A DNA stretch of 64,000 bases from Streptomyces durmitorensis. Lineage in GTDB: Bacteria > Actinomycetota > Actinomycetes > Streptomycetales > Streptomycetaceae. Shown one piece after another: positions 36,446 through 45,803 of the stretch (position 1 is its first letter; each line of letters opens with the position of its first letter). The translations under genes and the position numbers were made by a program. The DNA lies in the NCBI RefSeq assembly GCF_023498005.1, contig NZ_CP097289.1, positions 8,618,001 through 8,682,000 on the forward strand. The letters run 5' to 3'. The notes beneath the pieces were generated by a model. It saw only the letters and a list, made by a program, of their open reading frames with translations, was not told where the DNA came from and ran no database searches.

Positions 36446-37129
36446 ATGAAAGAAACGCCCTTCCGGCGCGCCCGCAGCGAGGAACAGCGCGCCGTACGCA
36501 GACAGGCGATCCTGGACACCGCGGCGGCGATGCTGACCGAGATGCCGGTCGCCCAGCTGAGCCTCAACGAGCTGAGCCGCCGCGTCGGCCTGGCGAAGTC
36601 GAACGTGCTGCGCTACTTCGAGTCCCGCGAGGCCGTGCTGCTCGAACTGCTCGACGTCGCCCTGGGGGAGTGGCTCCAGGAGCTCGACCGAGAGCTCGCC
36701 TCCGCGGTCGACGCCACCGCGTCCCCCACCGGGCGCTGCGACCAGCTGTCCGCCACGATCGCCACGTCGCTGGCGGCGCGCCCCGTCCTGTGCGACCTGG
36801 TCAGCGCGCAGGCCGCGGTCCTGGAGCGCAACGTCTCCCCGCAGGTCGCCGCGGAGCACAAGCGAGCCGCCATCGCGAGCGTCGGCGTACTGATCGGACT
36901 CGTGCGCGCGCACCTGCCGGAGCTCACCGAGGAGGACGGGATGCGGTTCGCCGCCTACGCCGTCATGGTGACGGGCTCCGCCTGGACCCACTCGCAGCCG
37001 TCCGCCGCGATGCTGGCCGCGTACGAAGCCGATCCCGAACTGGCGGCCATGCGGCTCGACTTCACCTCGTTCGTCCGCGAGGCACTCGAAGTGCTGCTCA
37101 GCGGATTGTTCGCACGGGCCGCACACTGA
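36446..37129 (+). CDS. TetR-family regulator, divergent from SDR
   Basis: 227 residues. The HTH (about 15-62) includes [20 protein letters not shown], the variant in which Asn follows Ser in the recognition helix. The C-terminal domain contains [21 protein letters not shown], typical of one actinobacterial TetR subfamily controlling SDR genes. It is likely to bind the three GACC-N3-GGTC sites just upstream and repress both itself and the SDR gene. Confidence 0.87.
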   Translation: MKETPFRRARSEEQRAVRRQAILDTAAAMLTEMPVAQLSLNELSRRVGLAKSNVLRYFESREAVLLELLDVALGEWLQELDRELASAVDATASPTGRCDQLSATIATSLAARPVLCDLVSAQAAVLERNVSPQVAAEHKRAAIASVGVLIGLVRAHLPELTEEDGMRFAAYAVMVTGSAWTHSQPSAAMLAAYEADPELAAMRLDFTSFVREALEVLLSGLFARAAH

Positions 37130-37158
37130 GCGCCGCATCGACTGACTAGATTGGCCTC

Positions 37159-37620
37159 ATGTACTCGACCCAGGTGTCCGGGCACGTGAACGCCCCGCGT
37201 ACGGCCGTCTACCAGGCGCTTCTGGACGCGGACGCGGTCGCGCGCTGGCGCGTCCCGGACGGCATGAGCGGGCACGTGCACACCTTCGATCCCCGCGAAG
37301 GCGGGCGGTTCCGCGTCTCGCTCACTTACGACGCGCGGTCCGGCACCGGCAAGTCGGCCTCGCACACCGACACGTACCACGGCCACTTCGCCAAGCTCGT
37401 GCCGGACGAGCAGGTCGTCGAAGTGCTCGCGTTCGAGGCCGAGGATCCCGCCCTGCGCGGCACGATGACGATGACGACCACGCTCACCGACGAGGACGGC
37501 GGAACCGCCGTCCTCGTCGTGCACGAGGGGATCCCCGACAGCATTCCCGCCGCCGACAACGAGACGGGGACGCGCATGGCGCTGGCGAATCTCGCCCGGC
37601 TCGTCGAGGGCGCGCGGTAG
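37159..37620 (+). CDS. SRPBCC/AHSA1-domain protein
   Basis: 153 residues with the AHSA1 pattern: HVNAPRTAVYQALLDADAVA, then WRVPDGMSGHVHTFDPREGG, FEAEDPALRGTMTMTTTLT and a C-terminal helix TRMALANLARLVE. It is a small cytoplasmic ligand-binding fold with no catalytic signature. The start is 29 bp after the TetR stop, so the two may share a transcript and the protein may bind a compound handled by the adjacent SDR. That link is inference. Confidence 0.85.
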   Translation: MYSTQVSGHVNAPRTAVYQALLDADAVARWRVPDGMSGHVHTFDPREGGRFRVSLTYDARSGTGKSASHTDTYHGHFAKLVPDEQVVEVLAFEAEDPALRGTMTMTTTLTDEDGGTAVLVVHEGIPDSIPAADNETGTRMALANLARLVEGAR

Positions 37621-37627
37621 ACGGAGC

Positions 37628-38317
37628 TCAGCGCGCACGCAGCTCGGCCGCGCCCCGAAGGAACGCCGCCAGAGCCACGGCGGTCAGCAGCAGGATCGCG
37701 GGCGCGAGCGCGGCGGCCATGCCGTGGTGGAGCTGAAGCAGTCCGCCCGCGAGGGCGCCGGTGAACATCGCGGCGACGGACACGAATCTGCGCACCGAGG
37801 CCGGACCGGGCCGGTCGGAGGCCAGACCGGTCAGGGTGCGGGTGAGGACGGTCGTGGTCAGATCGGGTACGGCGAGCTTGCCGACCACGGCGTTCTGCAG
37901 CCCCATGCCGAGCGCGAGCAGCACGATCAGGACATGCCTGAAGTCGGCGGCGAGGTCGAGCACCAGGGCGACCGCCGCGAGCACGGCGTGCGCCGCGACA
38001 AGGAGCGCGAACAGCCGCAGCGGCTGCGCGACCCGTGGGGCGATCAGCCCGCCCGCCCACGCGCCGGCCACGAACGCGCCGACCGCCAGGAGCGACGCCG
38101 TCGCGGACAGCTGCACGTCGCCCGCGAGCGCGAAGCCCAGGAAGACCACGTTGCCGGTCATGTTGGCGACGAAGACACGGTCGAGGCCGAGATAGCTGAC
38201 GGCGTCGACAAGACCGGTGACGAAGGTCAGCAGCACGAGGAGCGGAGGCAGCACACCATGGTGGCCATCGGTCTCGGGGAAGAGGCGGGCGGCGGCCCGG
38301 TCGAGCAATGAGTTCAT
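37628..38317 (-). CDS. YoaK/DUF1275-family membrane protein
   Basis: 229 residues with six to seven hydrophobic segments. It opens with LTFVTGLVDAVSYLGLDRVF and VANMTGNVVFLGFALAG, the DUF1275 signature, and later has GMGLQNAVVGKLAVPDLTTT. DUF1275 proteins are inner-membrane proteins of unproven transport function. It converges on the SRPBCC gene with 7 bp between stops. A modest purine-rich element (AGAGAA) precedes ATG 38317. Confidence 0.9.
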   Translation of the reverse strand: MNSLLDRAAARLFPETDGHHGVLPPLLVLLTFVTGLVDAVSYLGLDRVFVANMTGNVVFLGFALAGDVQLSATASLLAVGAFVAGAWAGGLIAPRVAQPLRLFALLVAAHAVLAAVALVLDLAADFRHVLIVLLALGMGLQNAVVGKLAVPDLTTTVLTRTLTGLASDRPGPASVRRFVSVAAMFTGALAGGLLQLHHGMAAALAPAILLLTAVALAAFLRGAAELRAR

Positions 38318-38373
38318 GTCGTTCTCTTCGGCAGGGACGCGCCGCGCCCCGACCCGGCGCCGCCGAGTTCACC

Positions 38374-39906
38374 TCACCGCTCCCAGGCCCGGCGCACCTC
38401 GCTTCCGGGGTCCTCACGAACCGCCCAGCCCCGGCCGATGACCGCCGTCGCCCGGCGACGGGTGTCGTACGGCGCCCAGCCGGGGTCACCGGTGCGGGCG
38501 AAGCCGACCCAGGCGGCATGCATGCGGCCGGAGAGGTCGGGCGGAGGGACGCCCGGACCGAACAGGGCGTCGGGGCCGCTTAGTTGAGCCGGGTCGAGGC
38601 CGAAGACGAAGGGGAGTTCCATCGTGTGGGTGGCGCCGAGCAGCCCGTCGAAGGCGCGGGAGCGCCAGTCGAACAGATAGCTGTACGTGGCGCCAGAAGA
38701 CCGGTCGGCGTGGGCATCGGCCAGGGCCCGGCTCCCCGCGCCGAACAGCGCGTCGCCCATAACGGCGGAGCGCAGTTGCCCGGCGGTGGCCTCCGGGTGC
38801 GCCGCGCGGTAGGCGGCGACCAGCAAGTCCGGTTCGGGGTGGGAGCGTTCGGCGGCGGCGCGTACGTCGGCCGGGGTCGATGTGGCGTACGCGCCGGAGG
38901 GCACGAGGTAGAGGTTGCCCTCCTCGGTGTTGGTGCCGATGAGGAGATCGATGTCGGAGTTGCCCTGCCCGGCGGCGATGGCATCGGCGGGCTGGCGGTC
39001 CGCGACGACGCTGAAGGGGCTGAGCCCGATCAACGGGTCGTAGGCGGTGGTGGTCCGCAGGTCGATGCCGCCGAGCCGGGCCGTGGCCTCGACCAGCCGT
39101 GCGTCGGGGACGGTCTCGAAGGCGTCGGCCCGCGCGGCGATGCCCAGCTCGACCGCTGCCGCCCGCGTCACCCGGGCGGCCTGTTCGGGCGAGAAGGCGC
39201 CCAGGCCGCTGCCGCTCTGCACGATGGCGCGCCGGACGAGACCGATGCTCTCCGGCGCCGCGACGACGGCACCGGTGAGGGTGGCACCGGCGGACTGGCC
39301 GAAGAGCGTGACCTGATCGGGGTCCCCTCCGAACGCGGCGATGTTCTCCCGTACCCAGCGCAGGGCGGCGAGTACGTCGAGCAGACCACGGTTGCGCGGC
39401 GCTCCCGGCAGGTCGAGGAAACCCGCGATGCCGAGGCGGTAGTTGACGGTCACCAGGACGACGCCGTCCCGCGCGAAGGCGGCGCCGTCATACAGGCTCG
39501 CCCTGGTCGAGCCCGCCACGAAGCCTCCGCCGTGCACGAAGACCATGACCGGCAGGCCCGGGTCGCCCGGGTCCAGGTCCTGCCCCTGGTGGCCGGGGCG
39601 GTCGGGGGCCCAGATGTCGAGGGTGAGGTAGTCGTCCCCGGGCACCCAGCCGGGGCCGAAGTAGGGCGACATGTCGATCGCGCCCAGGTTCCGCTCGGGC
39701 TGCGGCGCGGTCGGCCCCGCCACGGTGGAGTCCCGGACGCCGTCCCACGGGGCGTGCGGCCGAGGCGCGGCGAAGCGCCCGGTGACGGCCGGGGGCGCGG
39801 CGTACGGGATGCCGCGGAAGACCGCGAAGCCCTCGTGCCGGGCGCCCGCGACCCTTCCCTGCGCGGTGGTCACGGTGCGGGTGCCGGTGCGGTTCGCGGC
39901 GGTCAT
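38374..39906 (-). CDS. Type-B carboxylesterase
   Basis: 510 residues from ATG 39906, which overlaps the stop of the MBL gene (ATGA, 39903-39906). Alpha/beta-hydrolase of the carboxylesterase/lipase type-B family: oxyanion-hole VFVHGGGFVAGS, nucleophile FGQSAGA, acidic GTNTEEGNLY, catalytic His in ATHTMELPFVFG. There is no signal peptide, so it is cytoplasmic. It would hydrolyse carboxylic esters of broad range. Co-translation with a metallo-hydrolase suggests a two-enzyme ester/lactone degradation or detoxification unit, controlled by the divergent XRE protein. Confidence 0.9.
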   Translation of the reverse strand: MTAANRTGTRTVTTAQGRVAGARHEGFAVFRGIPYAAPPAVTGRFAAPRPHAPWDGVRDSTVAGPTAPQPERNLGAIDMSPYFGPGWVPGDDYLTLDIWAPDRPGHQGQDLDPGDPGLPVMVFVHGGGFVAGSTRASLYDGAAFARDGVVLVTVNYRLGIAGFLDLPGAPRNRGLLDVLAALRWVRENIAAFGGDPDQVTLFGQSAGATLTGAVVAAPESIGLVRRAIVQSGSGLGAFSPEQAARVTRAAAVELGIAARADAFETVPDARLVEATARLGGIDLRTTTAYDPLIGLSPFSVVADRQPADAIAAGQGNSDIDLLIGTNTEEGNLYLVPSGAYATSTPADVRAAAERSHPEPDLLVAAYRAAHPEATAGQLRSAVMGDALFGAGSRALADAHADRSSGATYSYLFDWRSRAFDGLLGATHTMELPFVFGLDPAQLSGPDALFGPGVPPPDLSGRMHAAWVGFARTGDPGWAPYDTRRRATAVIGRGWAVREDPGSEVRRAWER

Positions 39907-40844
39907 GCCTTCGCCACCTGAACGTCGTCTGACACCGCACGCTCGTACGGCGTGAAGGGAGCCCACCCCTTGATGGCGAACCCGCTGCCCGAGCGCTCGA
40001 CCTCGGCGGCGCCGTGGCCTCCCAGGTGCGCGGGGACGACGAGCGCGTTGTGGTCGGCGGCCCGGCCCAGGATCCGTCGGCGTGTGGCGCGGGCGCCTGC
40101 GGGGTCCTCGCAGAAGCAGCTGTTGTGGTCCGGGTCGACGAGCTGGACAGGACCGTGCAGCAGATCGCCCACGAAGACCGCGCGGTCGCTCCCGCTGGCG
40201 AGGGCCAGCACACTGGATCCGGGGGTGTGGCCGGGGGCCGCTTCGAGGAGCAGGTTGGTGTCGATGCGGTGGGCTCCTTCCCACAGGTGCACCTGGCCCG
40301 CCCGGTGCACGGGGGCGACGCTGTCCTCGAAGACGTTCTGGTTGCCGCGGCCGAGCACCGACGTGTGGCCGTTCTCCGGGTTCCAGAAGTCGTAGTCGTC
40401 CTTGGGCAGCAGATAGGTGGCGTTCGGGAAGGTGGGCACCCAGTCCCTGCCGTCCAGGCAGGTGTTCCAGCCGACGTGGTCGACGTGCAGATGCGTGTTG
40501 ATCACGATGTCGACGTCCTCGGGGGCGACGCCTGCCCGCGCGAGGCCGGCGAGGAAGTCGGTGCGCAAGTGGCTCCACACCGGGGAGTACGGCCGCTCCT
40601 TGTGGTTGCCCACGCCCGTGTCGACGAGGATGGTCTTCCCCTCGCTGCGCAGCAGCCAGCTCTGGACCGCGGAGTTGACGATGTTCGTCCGCGGGTCGAG
40701 GAAGTCGGGCGCGTGCCAGGCGGCGTTGTCGCGCCAGGCGTCCTCCGGGACGGTCGGGAGGAACTGGCCGGGCGTCATGCCGACGGGGCCGTAGTACTCC
40801 TTGACGCGGGTGACGGTGACGCCGCCGAGTTCGATCTGTTCCAT
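39903..40844 (-). CDS. Metallo-beta-lactamase-fold hydrolase
   Basis: 313 residues from ATG 40844 (GGAG about 8 nt upstream). Zinc-binding motif THLHVDHVGWN (HxHxDH), then GHTPGSSVLAL and GDLLHGPVQL supply the further His and Asp ligands, as in lactonase/glyoxalase-like MBL proteins. It is cytoplasmic. Substrates in the family include lactones, thioesters and phosphodiesters. It is the first gene of a two-gene operon with the carboxylesterase and is divergent from the XRE regulator at 40983. Confidence 0.88.
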   Translation of the reverse strand: MEQIELGGVTVTRVKEYYGPVGMTPGQFLPTVPEDAWRDNAAWHAPDFLDPRTNIVNSAVQSWLLRSEGKTILVDTGVGNHKERPYSPVWSHLRTDFLAGLARAGVAPEDVDIVINTHLHVDHVGWNTCLDGRDWVPTFPNATYLLPKDDYDFWNPENGHTSVLGRGNQNVFEDSVAPVHRAGQVHLWEGAHRIDTNLLLEAAPGHTPGSSVLALASGSDRAVFVGDLLHGPVQLVDPDHNSCFCEDPAGARATRRRILGRAADHNALVVPAHLGGHGAAEVERSGSGFAIKGWAPFTPYERAVSDDVQVAKA

Positions 40845-40910
40845 CAGGGATGCTCCATGGCCGGGGTCTGTCTGGCTTCGGACCACCACCGTCGTCGTGT
40901 CCGCGCAGGT

Positions 40911-40952
40911 CAGCCAGACCCGCCGCTGCCTACCCCGGACAGGGTCAGGCTG
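40911..40952. promoter_or_regulatory. Imperfect inverted repeat upstream of XRE/MBL genes
   Basis: CAGCCAGACCC (40911-40921) and GGGTCAGGCTG (40942-40952) match as an inverted repeat with one mismatch and a 20-bp spacer, in the 138-bp divergent region. It is a candidate XRE operator. Confidence 0.4.
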
Positions 40953-40982
40953 CCGCGCACGGGCCGGTGCAGACTGGACGGC

Positions 40983-41903
40983 ATGAGTGAACGAGGGCGG
41001 CTCGGCGACTTCCTGTACGCGCGGCGTTCCCAGCTGCGTCCCGCGGACGTCGGCCTGAAGGACTACGGCGACCGGCGGCGCGTGGCGGGCCTGCGCAGGG
41101 AAGAACTCGCGCTGCTCGCCGGTGTCAGCGCCTCGTACTACACGAGGCTTGAGCAGGGCCAGTCGCTCGGGGCGTCCCCGGAGATCCTGGACGCCATCGC
41201 CGGGGCCCTGAGCCTCGACGAGTCGGAGCGCAGGCACCTGCACGACCTCGCCGACGCGGGCAGAAGGCGAACCCCCGCCGCGCGGCCACGGCCCGAGCAG
41301 GCGGGCACCACCACGCTCCATCTGCTGAGCACCCTGCAGAGCGTCCCTGCCCTGGTCACCGGACGCCGCGCCGACGTGCTCGCCTGGAACGGGCTCGGCC
41401 ACGCGCTGTTCGCGGCGCACGTGGACCCCGACAGCCCCCGGCGGGCGGCCGAGCGCCCCAACCTCGCCAGGATGCTCTTCCTCGACCCCCACACCCGCGC
41501 GTTGTACGCCGACTGGACGGCGAAGGCCAAAGCCGTCGTCGCGAACCTGCGGATGGTCGCGGGACGCCACCCCGACGACACGCTGCTGACCTCCCTCATC
41601 GGTGAACTCACGGTCAAGAGCCCCGAGTTCGCCGCCATGTGGACCGGTCACCAGGTGCGCCCCTGCGAGTTCGCCCGCTACGAGATGCGCCATCCCCTCG
41701 TCGGCACCCTCGCCGTGACCCAGCAGAGCCTCCAGCTCCCCCAGGCGGCGGACCAGCTCCTGGTGCTCGCCGTCACGGAGCCGGGCTCACCGTCACGGCA
41801 GGCCATGAGCCTGCTCGCGCAAGCGGCCACCGCCGACGGCCGCGCTCGTCCGGCCTCCGGCCAGCCGCGTTCCGGCTCCAGGGCAGCTGCAGGACAGCCC
41901 TAG
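40983..41903 (+). CDS. XRE-family regulator with MmyB-like ligand domain
   Basis: 306 residues from ATG 40983. The N-terminal HTH (about 30-85) contains RRVAGLRREELALLAGVSAS and YYTRLEQGQ, the form found in MmyB-type regulators. The C-terminal PAS-like domain includes VLAWNGLGHALF and RNLARMLFLDP-like RPNLARMLFLDPHTRALY, then HPLVGTLAVTQQSL, matching the MmyB ligand-binding domain associated with lipid-like effectors. It is divergent from the MBL/carboxylesterase operon, which it probably regulates. Confidence 0.9.
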   Translation: MSERGRLGDFLYARRSQLRPADVGLKDYGDRRRVAGLRREELALLAGVSASYYTRLEQGQSLGASPEILDAIAGALSLDESERRHLHDLADAGRRRTPAARPRPEQAGTTTLHLLSTLQSVPALVTGRRADVLAWNGLGHALFAAHVDPDSPRRAAERPNLARMLFLDPHTRALYADWTAKAKAVVANLRMVAGRHPDDTLLTSLIGELTVKSPEFAAMWTGHQVRPCEFARYEMRHPLVGTLAVTQQSLQLPQAADQLLVLAVTEPGSPSRQAMSLLAQAATADGRARPASGQPRSGSRAAAGQP

Positions 41904-41910
41904 GCCCCCC

Positions 41911-41968
41911 GGAACCCCAAGGACCCCCCCCGGAACCCCAAGGAACCCCAAGGAGCCCCAAGGAACCC
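41911..41968. repeat. 10-bp tandem repeat between convergent genes
   Basis: The unit ACCCCAAGGA is repeated three times in tandem at 41936-41965 (last copy with G for A), with a further copy at 41914-41923. It fills the short gap between the XRE and ROK stops. It is probably slippage-derived. Confidence 0.7.
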
Positions 41969-41974
41969 GCGCCC

Positions 41975-43267
41975 TCAGGGCGTCGACCGCCCCTCCAACG
42001 CGGTCTGCCAGCCCGGCACTTCGGCCTCGCGCACCGGCGCTGCCCGCCGCCCGCCCCGCGCGAAGAAGTCGGCCAGCGGGAGCGTCGCGGCGCCGACCGT
42101 CACCGCGTCCGGGCCGAGGCGCCCCAGGCCGATGGTGACGCGCCCCGCCGGGTAGGACAGGGCGTAGGTGGGGATGTAGCGCTTCACCGCGGTCAGGAAG
42201 CGCTGCCCGAGCTGGAGTCCGGCCCAGCCGCCGACCAGGATCCGCTCCGGCTGGAAGAGGTTGATCAGGTCGGAGAGTCCCGCCCCCAGGTACTCGGCGG
42301 TCTCCTCCAGGACCAGCAGCGCCGTCGGGTCGGCCGCGCCGCCGCTCTCGGGGTAGGCGGCGCCCAGCATGGCGGTGAGCCCGCTCTCCTCGTCCATGCC
42401 CCCGGGCGGACGCCCGCCCGCCTCCTGCCACCGTTCGAGCAGTGCCTCCGCCCCCGCGTACGCCTCCAGACAGCCACGGGCCCCGCACCGGCACCGCCTG
42501 CCCTGCACCCGCACGGTGAGGTGGCCCCACTCGACGGCGCGGCCCTGCTCCACGTCCTCGGTGACGACGCACGCGCCGACACCCGAACCGAACAGCACGA
42601 CCACGGCGTTGCGCGTGCCACGCCCGGCGCCGAACCACATCTCCGCCTGGCCGAGCGTCTTGGCGCCGTTGTCGATGAAGTACGGGACGGAGGCGGGGAG
42701 TTGACCGGTCTCCCGGAGGAGTGACTCCAACGGGACCGCGTTCCAGCCGATGGTCTGCCCGTGCACGACGGCGCCGAGCCCGCCGTCGCGCGCGACGATT
42801 CCCGGCACGCCGATCCCGACGCCGAGGAGCCCCTCGTCCGCGCCGCCCGCCGCGTCGAGCACCTCGCCGATCCCGTCGCGGATGTGCTCGGCGATGCCGC
42901 CGACGTCATGGCCCTTCAGGGTCAACGGCCTTTCGGCTCTGGCGAGTTCGGACAAGGAGAGGTCGAAGAGTTCGACGCGTACGCGGGTCTCGCCGACGTC
43001 CACGCCGATCAGCTGGCCGCGGCCCGGCGCGACCCGAAGCAGCGTACGCGGGCGCCCGCCGTCGGACTCCACGCTGCCCGCCTCTTCCACCCACCCCTCC
43101 GTCACCAGCTCGGACACGACGTTGCTGATGGAACCTGAACTCAGCCCGGTGGCGGGTCCGAGCGTGAAGCGGCTCATCGGTCCCTCGAAGTACAGCCGTT
43201 GCAGTACGGCGGCGCGGTTCTCCCGCCGCAGGTCGTGCACCGTACGCCCGTTGCGCTGCCCAGCCAT
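41975..43267 (-). CDS. ROK-family transcriptional repressor
   Basis: 430 residues from ATG 43267 (AAGGAA 5 nt upstream). N-terminal winged HTH (about 10-70) with FTLGPATGLSSGSISNVVSE. ROK kinase-like domain: GVDVGETRVRVEL, GIGVPGIV, and FGSGVGACVV. The zinc cluster RCRCGARGCLEAYAG fits the ROK consensus CxCGxxGCxE. Such proteins are sugar-responsive repressors; the kinase-type ATP site is not obviously functional. It is divergent from a beta-glucoside ABC/GH1 operon, its likely target. Confidence 0.92.
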   Translation of the reverse strand: MAGQRNGRTVHDLRRENRAAVLQRLYFEGPMSRFTLGPATGLSSGSISNVVSELVTEGWVEEAGSVESDGGRPRTLLRVAPGRGQLIGVDVGETRVRVELFDLSLSELARAERPLTLKGHDVGGIAEHIRDGIGEVLDAAGGADEGLLGVGIGVPGIVARDGGLGAVVHGQTIGWNAVPLESLLRETGQLPASVPYFIDNGAKTLGQAEMWFGAGRGTRNAVVVLFGSGVGACVVTEDVEQGRAVEWGHLTVRVQGRRCRCGARGCLEAYAGAEALLERWQEAGGRPPGGMDEESGLTAMLGAAYPESGGAADPTALLVLEETAEYLGAGLSDLINLFQPERILVGGWAGLQLGQRFLTAVKRYIPTYALSYPAGRVTIGLGRLGPDAVTVGAATLPLADFFARGGRRAAPVREAEVPGWQTALEGRSTP

Positions 43268-43316
43268 GTGGTTCCTTCCGGCCTGCTCTGCCTCGAAGTT
43301 GGTTCTGTGTGACCCC

Positions 43317-43346
43317 TTGACGGTATCTTCCCTGCCGGTTTAACTC
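43317..43346 (+). promoter_or_regulatory. Possible sigma-70-type promoter for the sugar ABC operon
   Basis: TTGACG (43317-43322) is followed at 18-bp spacing by TAACTC (43341-43346), about 110 bp before the binding-protein gene. The downstream AT-rich stretch, including TTCAAGAGTTGAA (43373-43385, 5-bp arms), could be the ROK operator. Confidence 0.4.
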
Positions 43347-43455
43347 ACGTCCTAAATTAAGTCATGAGGTCATTCAAGAGTTGAACACAGCGCCGGTTCG
43401 GTCCGGCGCTGAGCCATCCGCCCCATGACTCCCTCCGGAAGGGACACCTGGAGCC

Positions 43456-44778
43456 ATGCGCAGATTCCGAGCCGCCGCCTCCGTCGGCGCCGCCACCCTC
43501 TCGCTCGCCCTCACCGCGACCGCCTGCGGCGGCGGTTCGACGACGGGCGGCGGGGGGTCCAACGACTCGCCGAAGACGCTGACCTACTGGGCGTCGAACC
43601 AAGGACCCAATCTCGAGGCGGACAAGAAGATCCTCAAGCCCGAACTCGCCAAGTTCGAGAAGCAGACGGGGATCAAGGTCAAGCTCGAGGTCATCCCCTG
43701 GTCGGAGCTGCTCACCAAGATCCTTACCGCGACGACGTCGGGCCAGGGCCCCGACGTCCTGAACATCGGCAACACCTGGAGCGCTTCACTGCAGGCCAGC
43801 GGAGCCCTGCTGCCCTGGGACGAGAAGAACTTCGCCAAGATCGGCGGCAAGGACCGCTTCGTGGAGTCCGCGCTCGGCTCGGCCGGGGCGGCGGACAAGG
43901 ACCCGGCGGCAGTCCCGCTGTACTCCATGGCGTACGCCCTCTACTACAACAAAAAGATGTTCAAGGAGGCCGGCATAGACAAGCCGCCCGCCACCTGGGA
44001 CGAGCTGGTCGCGGACGGCAAGAAGATCTCCAAGGGCGGCAAGTGGGCCCTGGGCGCGGAGGGGTCGAACCTCTCGAACAACATCCACCAGGTCTTCGCC
44101 CTCGGCAAGCAGCACGGCGCCGACTTCTTCACCGAGGACGGCAAGGCCGACTTCACCTCCGACGGCGCCGTCGCGGCCGTGAAGCAGTACGTCGACATGA
44201 TGGCGAAGGACAAGATCGTCGCTCCGGGCAACGCCGAGTACGCGCAGAACCAGTCCCTCAGCGACTTCGCCAAGGACAAGACGGCGATGGTGCTGTGGCA
44301 GGCCGCCGCCACCACCTTCAAGTCGCAGGGCATGAGCGAGGACGAGTGGGGCGTGGCGCCCGTACCGGTCGGGTCCGGCGCTCCGGGTCAGGGCAAGGCG
44401 ACCAACTCGATGGTCGCGGGCATCAACATGGCCGTCTTCAAGAACACCAAGAACATCGACGGCTCGCTGAAGTTCGTGAAGTTCATGACGAGCGACGCGG
44501 AGCAGAAGATCCTCTGCAAGTCCTACGGCTCCGTCCCGCCCGTCAAGGCCGCGCAGGAGGACGCCGCCTTCGACCGTCCCGAGCTGAAGGTCCTGCGCGA
44601 CACCCTCGCCAAGAGCGCCGCGCCGCTGCCCCAGGTGGCCAACGAGTCGCAGTTCGAGACCGCGGTCGGCACCGCCGTCAAGAACCTCTTCGCGAAGGCC
44701 GCGGACGGCGGTGAGGTGACCACCACGTCGGTGAAGGCCGAACTGGTCAAGGCTCAGCAGCAGATGTCCCAGCAGTGA
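43456..44778 (+). CDS. Sugar-binding lipoprotein of an ABC importer (MalE/CebE type)
   Basis: 440 residues. The signal peptide ends at a lipobox-like TATAC followed by GGGSTTGGGG, so it is anchored to the outer face of the membrane. The mature part follows the family-1 solute-binding fold: LTYWASNQGPNLEADKK, then GPDVLNIGNTWSAS, and YALYYNKKMFKEAGI. It captures a carbohydrate. The downstream GH1 enzyme points to a beta-glucoside such as cellobiose. The first gene of an operon with two permeases and GH1; its stop overlaps the next ATG (44775-44778). Confidence 0.92.
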   Translation: MRRFRAAASVGAATLSLALTATACGGGSTTGGGGSNDSPKTLTYWASNQGPNLEADKKILKPELAKFEKQTGIKVKLEVIPWSELLTKILTATTSGQGPDVLNIGNTWSASLQASGALLPWDEKNFAKIGGKDRFVESALGSAGAADKDPAAVPLYSMAYALYYNKKMFKEAGIDKPPATWDELVADGKKISKGGKWALGAEGSNLSNNIHQVFALGKQHGADFFTEDGKADFTSDGAVAAVKQYVDMMAKDKIVAPGNAEYAQNQSLSDFAKDKTAMVLWQAAATTFKSQGMSEDEWGVAPVPVGSGAPGQGKATNSMVAGINMAVFKNTKNIDGSLKFVKFMTSDAEQKILCKSYGSVPPVKAAQEDAAFDRPELKVLRDTLAKSAAPLPQVANESQFETAVGTAVKNLFAKAADGGEVTTTSVKAELVKAQQQMSQQ

Positions 44779-45803
44779 GCGATGCGACTGTGACCACTGG
44801 GACCCCTGGGATCACGACCATCGTTCAGGACGCGAAGGAGCCGTCCGTGACCGCTCCGGAGACGGAACGCGGCCCGCGCCGCCGCCGTCCCGGACGGCTT
44901 CGCCGCATCAGCCTCCCGTACCTCCTGCTGCTCCCCGCCCTCCTGCTCGAAATCCTCGTCCATCTGCTGCCGATCGTCATCGGCGGCGTGATGAGCTTCA
45001 AGGAGCTCACCCAGTTCTTCATCCGCGACTGGGGCGCCGCGCCCTGGTCGGGCCTGGACAACTACGAGATCGCGGTCGACTTCGACGCGCCGGTGGGCGA
45101 GGCGCTGCTGCACTCGTTCTTCGTCACCTGTGCCTTCACGCTCCTCTCGGTGGGCCTCTGCTGGCTGATCGGGACGGCAGCGGCGATCTACCTGCAGGAG
45201 ACGTTCAAGGGGCGCGGCATCCTCCGGGCGCTCTTCCTCGTCCCGTACGCGCTGCCCGTGTACGCGGCGGTGATCACCTGGGGCTTCATGTTCCAGCGTG
45301 ACAACGGCCTGATCAACCACGTGCTGCACGACCAGCTCGGCCTCACCGACAGCGCGCCGTTCTGGCTCATCGGCGACAACAGCTTCGTCGCGCTGCTCAC
45401 CGTCTCGGTGTGGAAGGGCTGGCCGTTCGCCTTCCTCATCATGATGGCCGGGCTGCAGAACATCCCCAGGGAGATGTACGAGGCGGCCGCGCTCGACGGC
45501 GCGGGGATGTGGCAGCAGATCCGCCGCATCACGCTGCCGTCCCTGCGGCCGGTCAACCAGGTACTCGTCCTCGTCCTGTTCCTGTGGACGTTCAACGACT
45601 TCAACACGCCGTTCGTCCTGTTCGGCCGGTCGGCGCCCGAAGCGGCGGACCTGATCTCCATCCACATCTATCAATCCTCGTTCGCCACCTGGAACTTCGG
45701 CACCGGATCCGCCATGTCGGTCCTGCTGCTCCTGTTCCTGCTCGCGGTGACAGGCGTCTATCTGTGGGTCACGTCGCGCGAGAGGAAGTCCGTGCATGTC
45801 TAG
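44775..45803 (+). CDS. ABC sugar permease, MalF-like
   Basis: 342 residues with about six membrane helices and the EAA loop EMYEAAALDGAGMWQQIRRI, the contact site for the ATPase. A basic cytoplasmic N-tail (RGPRRRRPGRLRRI-like) precedes the first helix. It forms the membrane channel with the following MalG-like protein. The operon has no ATPase gene, so the shared MsiK-type ATPase used by many Streptomyces sugar importers presumably energises it. Confidence 0.92.
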   Translation: MSDATVTTGTPGITTIVQDAKEPSVTAPETERGPRRRRPGRLRRISLPYLLLLPALLLEILVHLLPIVIGGVMSFKELTQFFIRDWGAAPWSGLDNYEIAVDFDAPVGEALLHSFFVTCAFTLLSVGLCWLIGTAAAIYLQETFKGRGILRALFLVPYALPVYAAVITWGFMFQRDNGLINHVLHDQLGLTDSAPFWLIGDNSFVALLTVSVWKGWPFAFLIMMAGLQNIPREMYEAAALDGAGMWQQIRRITLPSLRPVNQVLVLVLFLWTFNDFNTPFVLFGRSAPEAADLISIHIYQSSFATWNFGTGSAMSVLLLLFLLAVTGVYLWVTSRERKSVHV

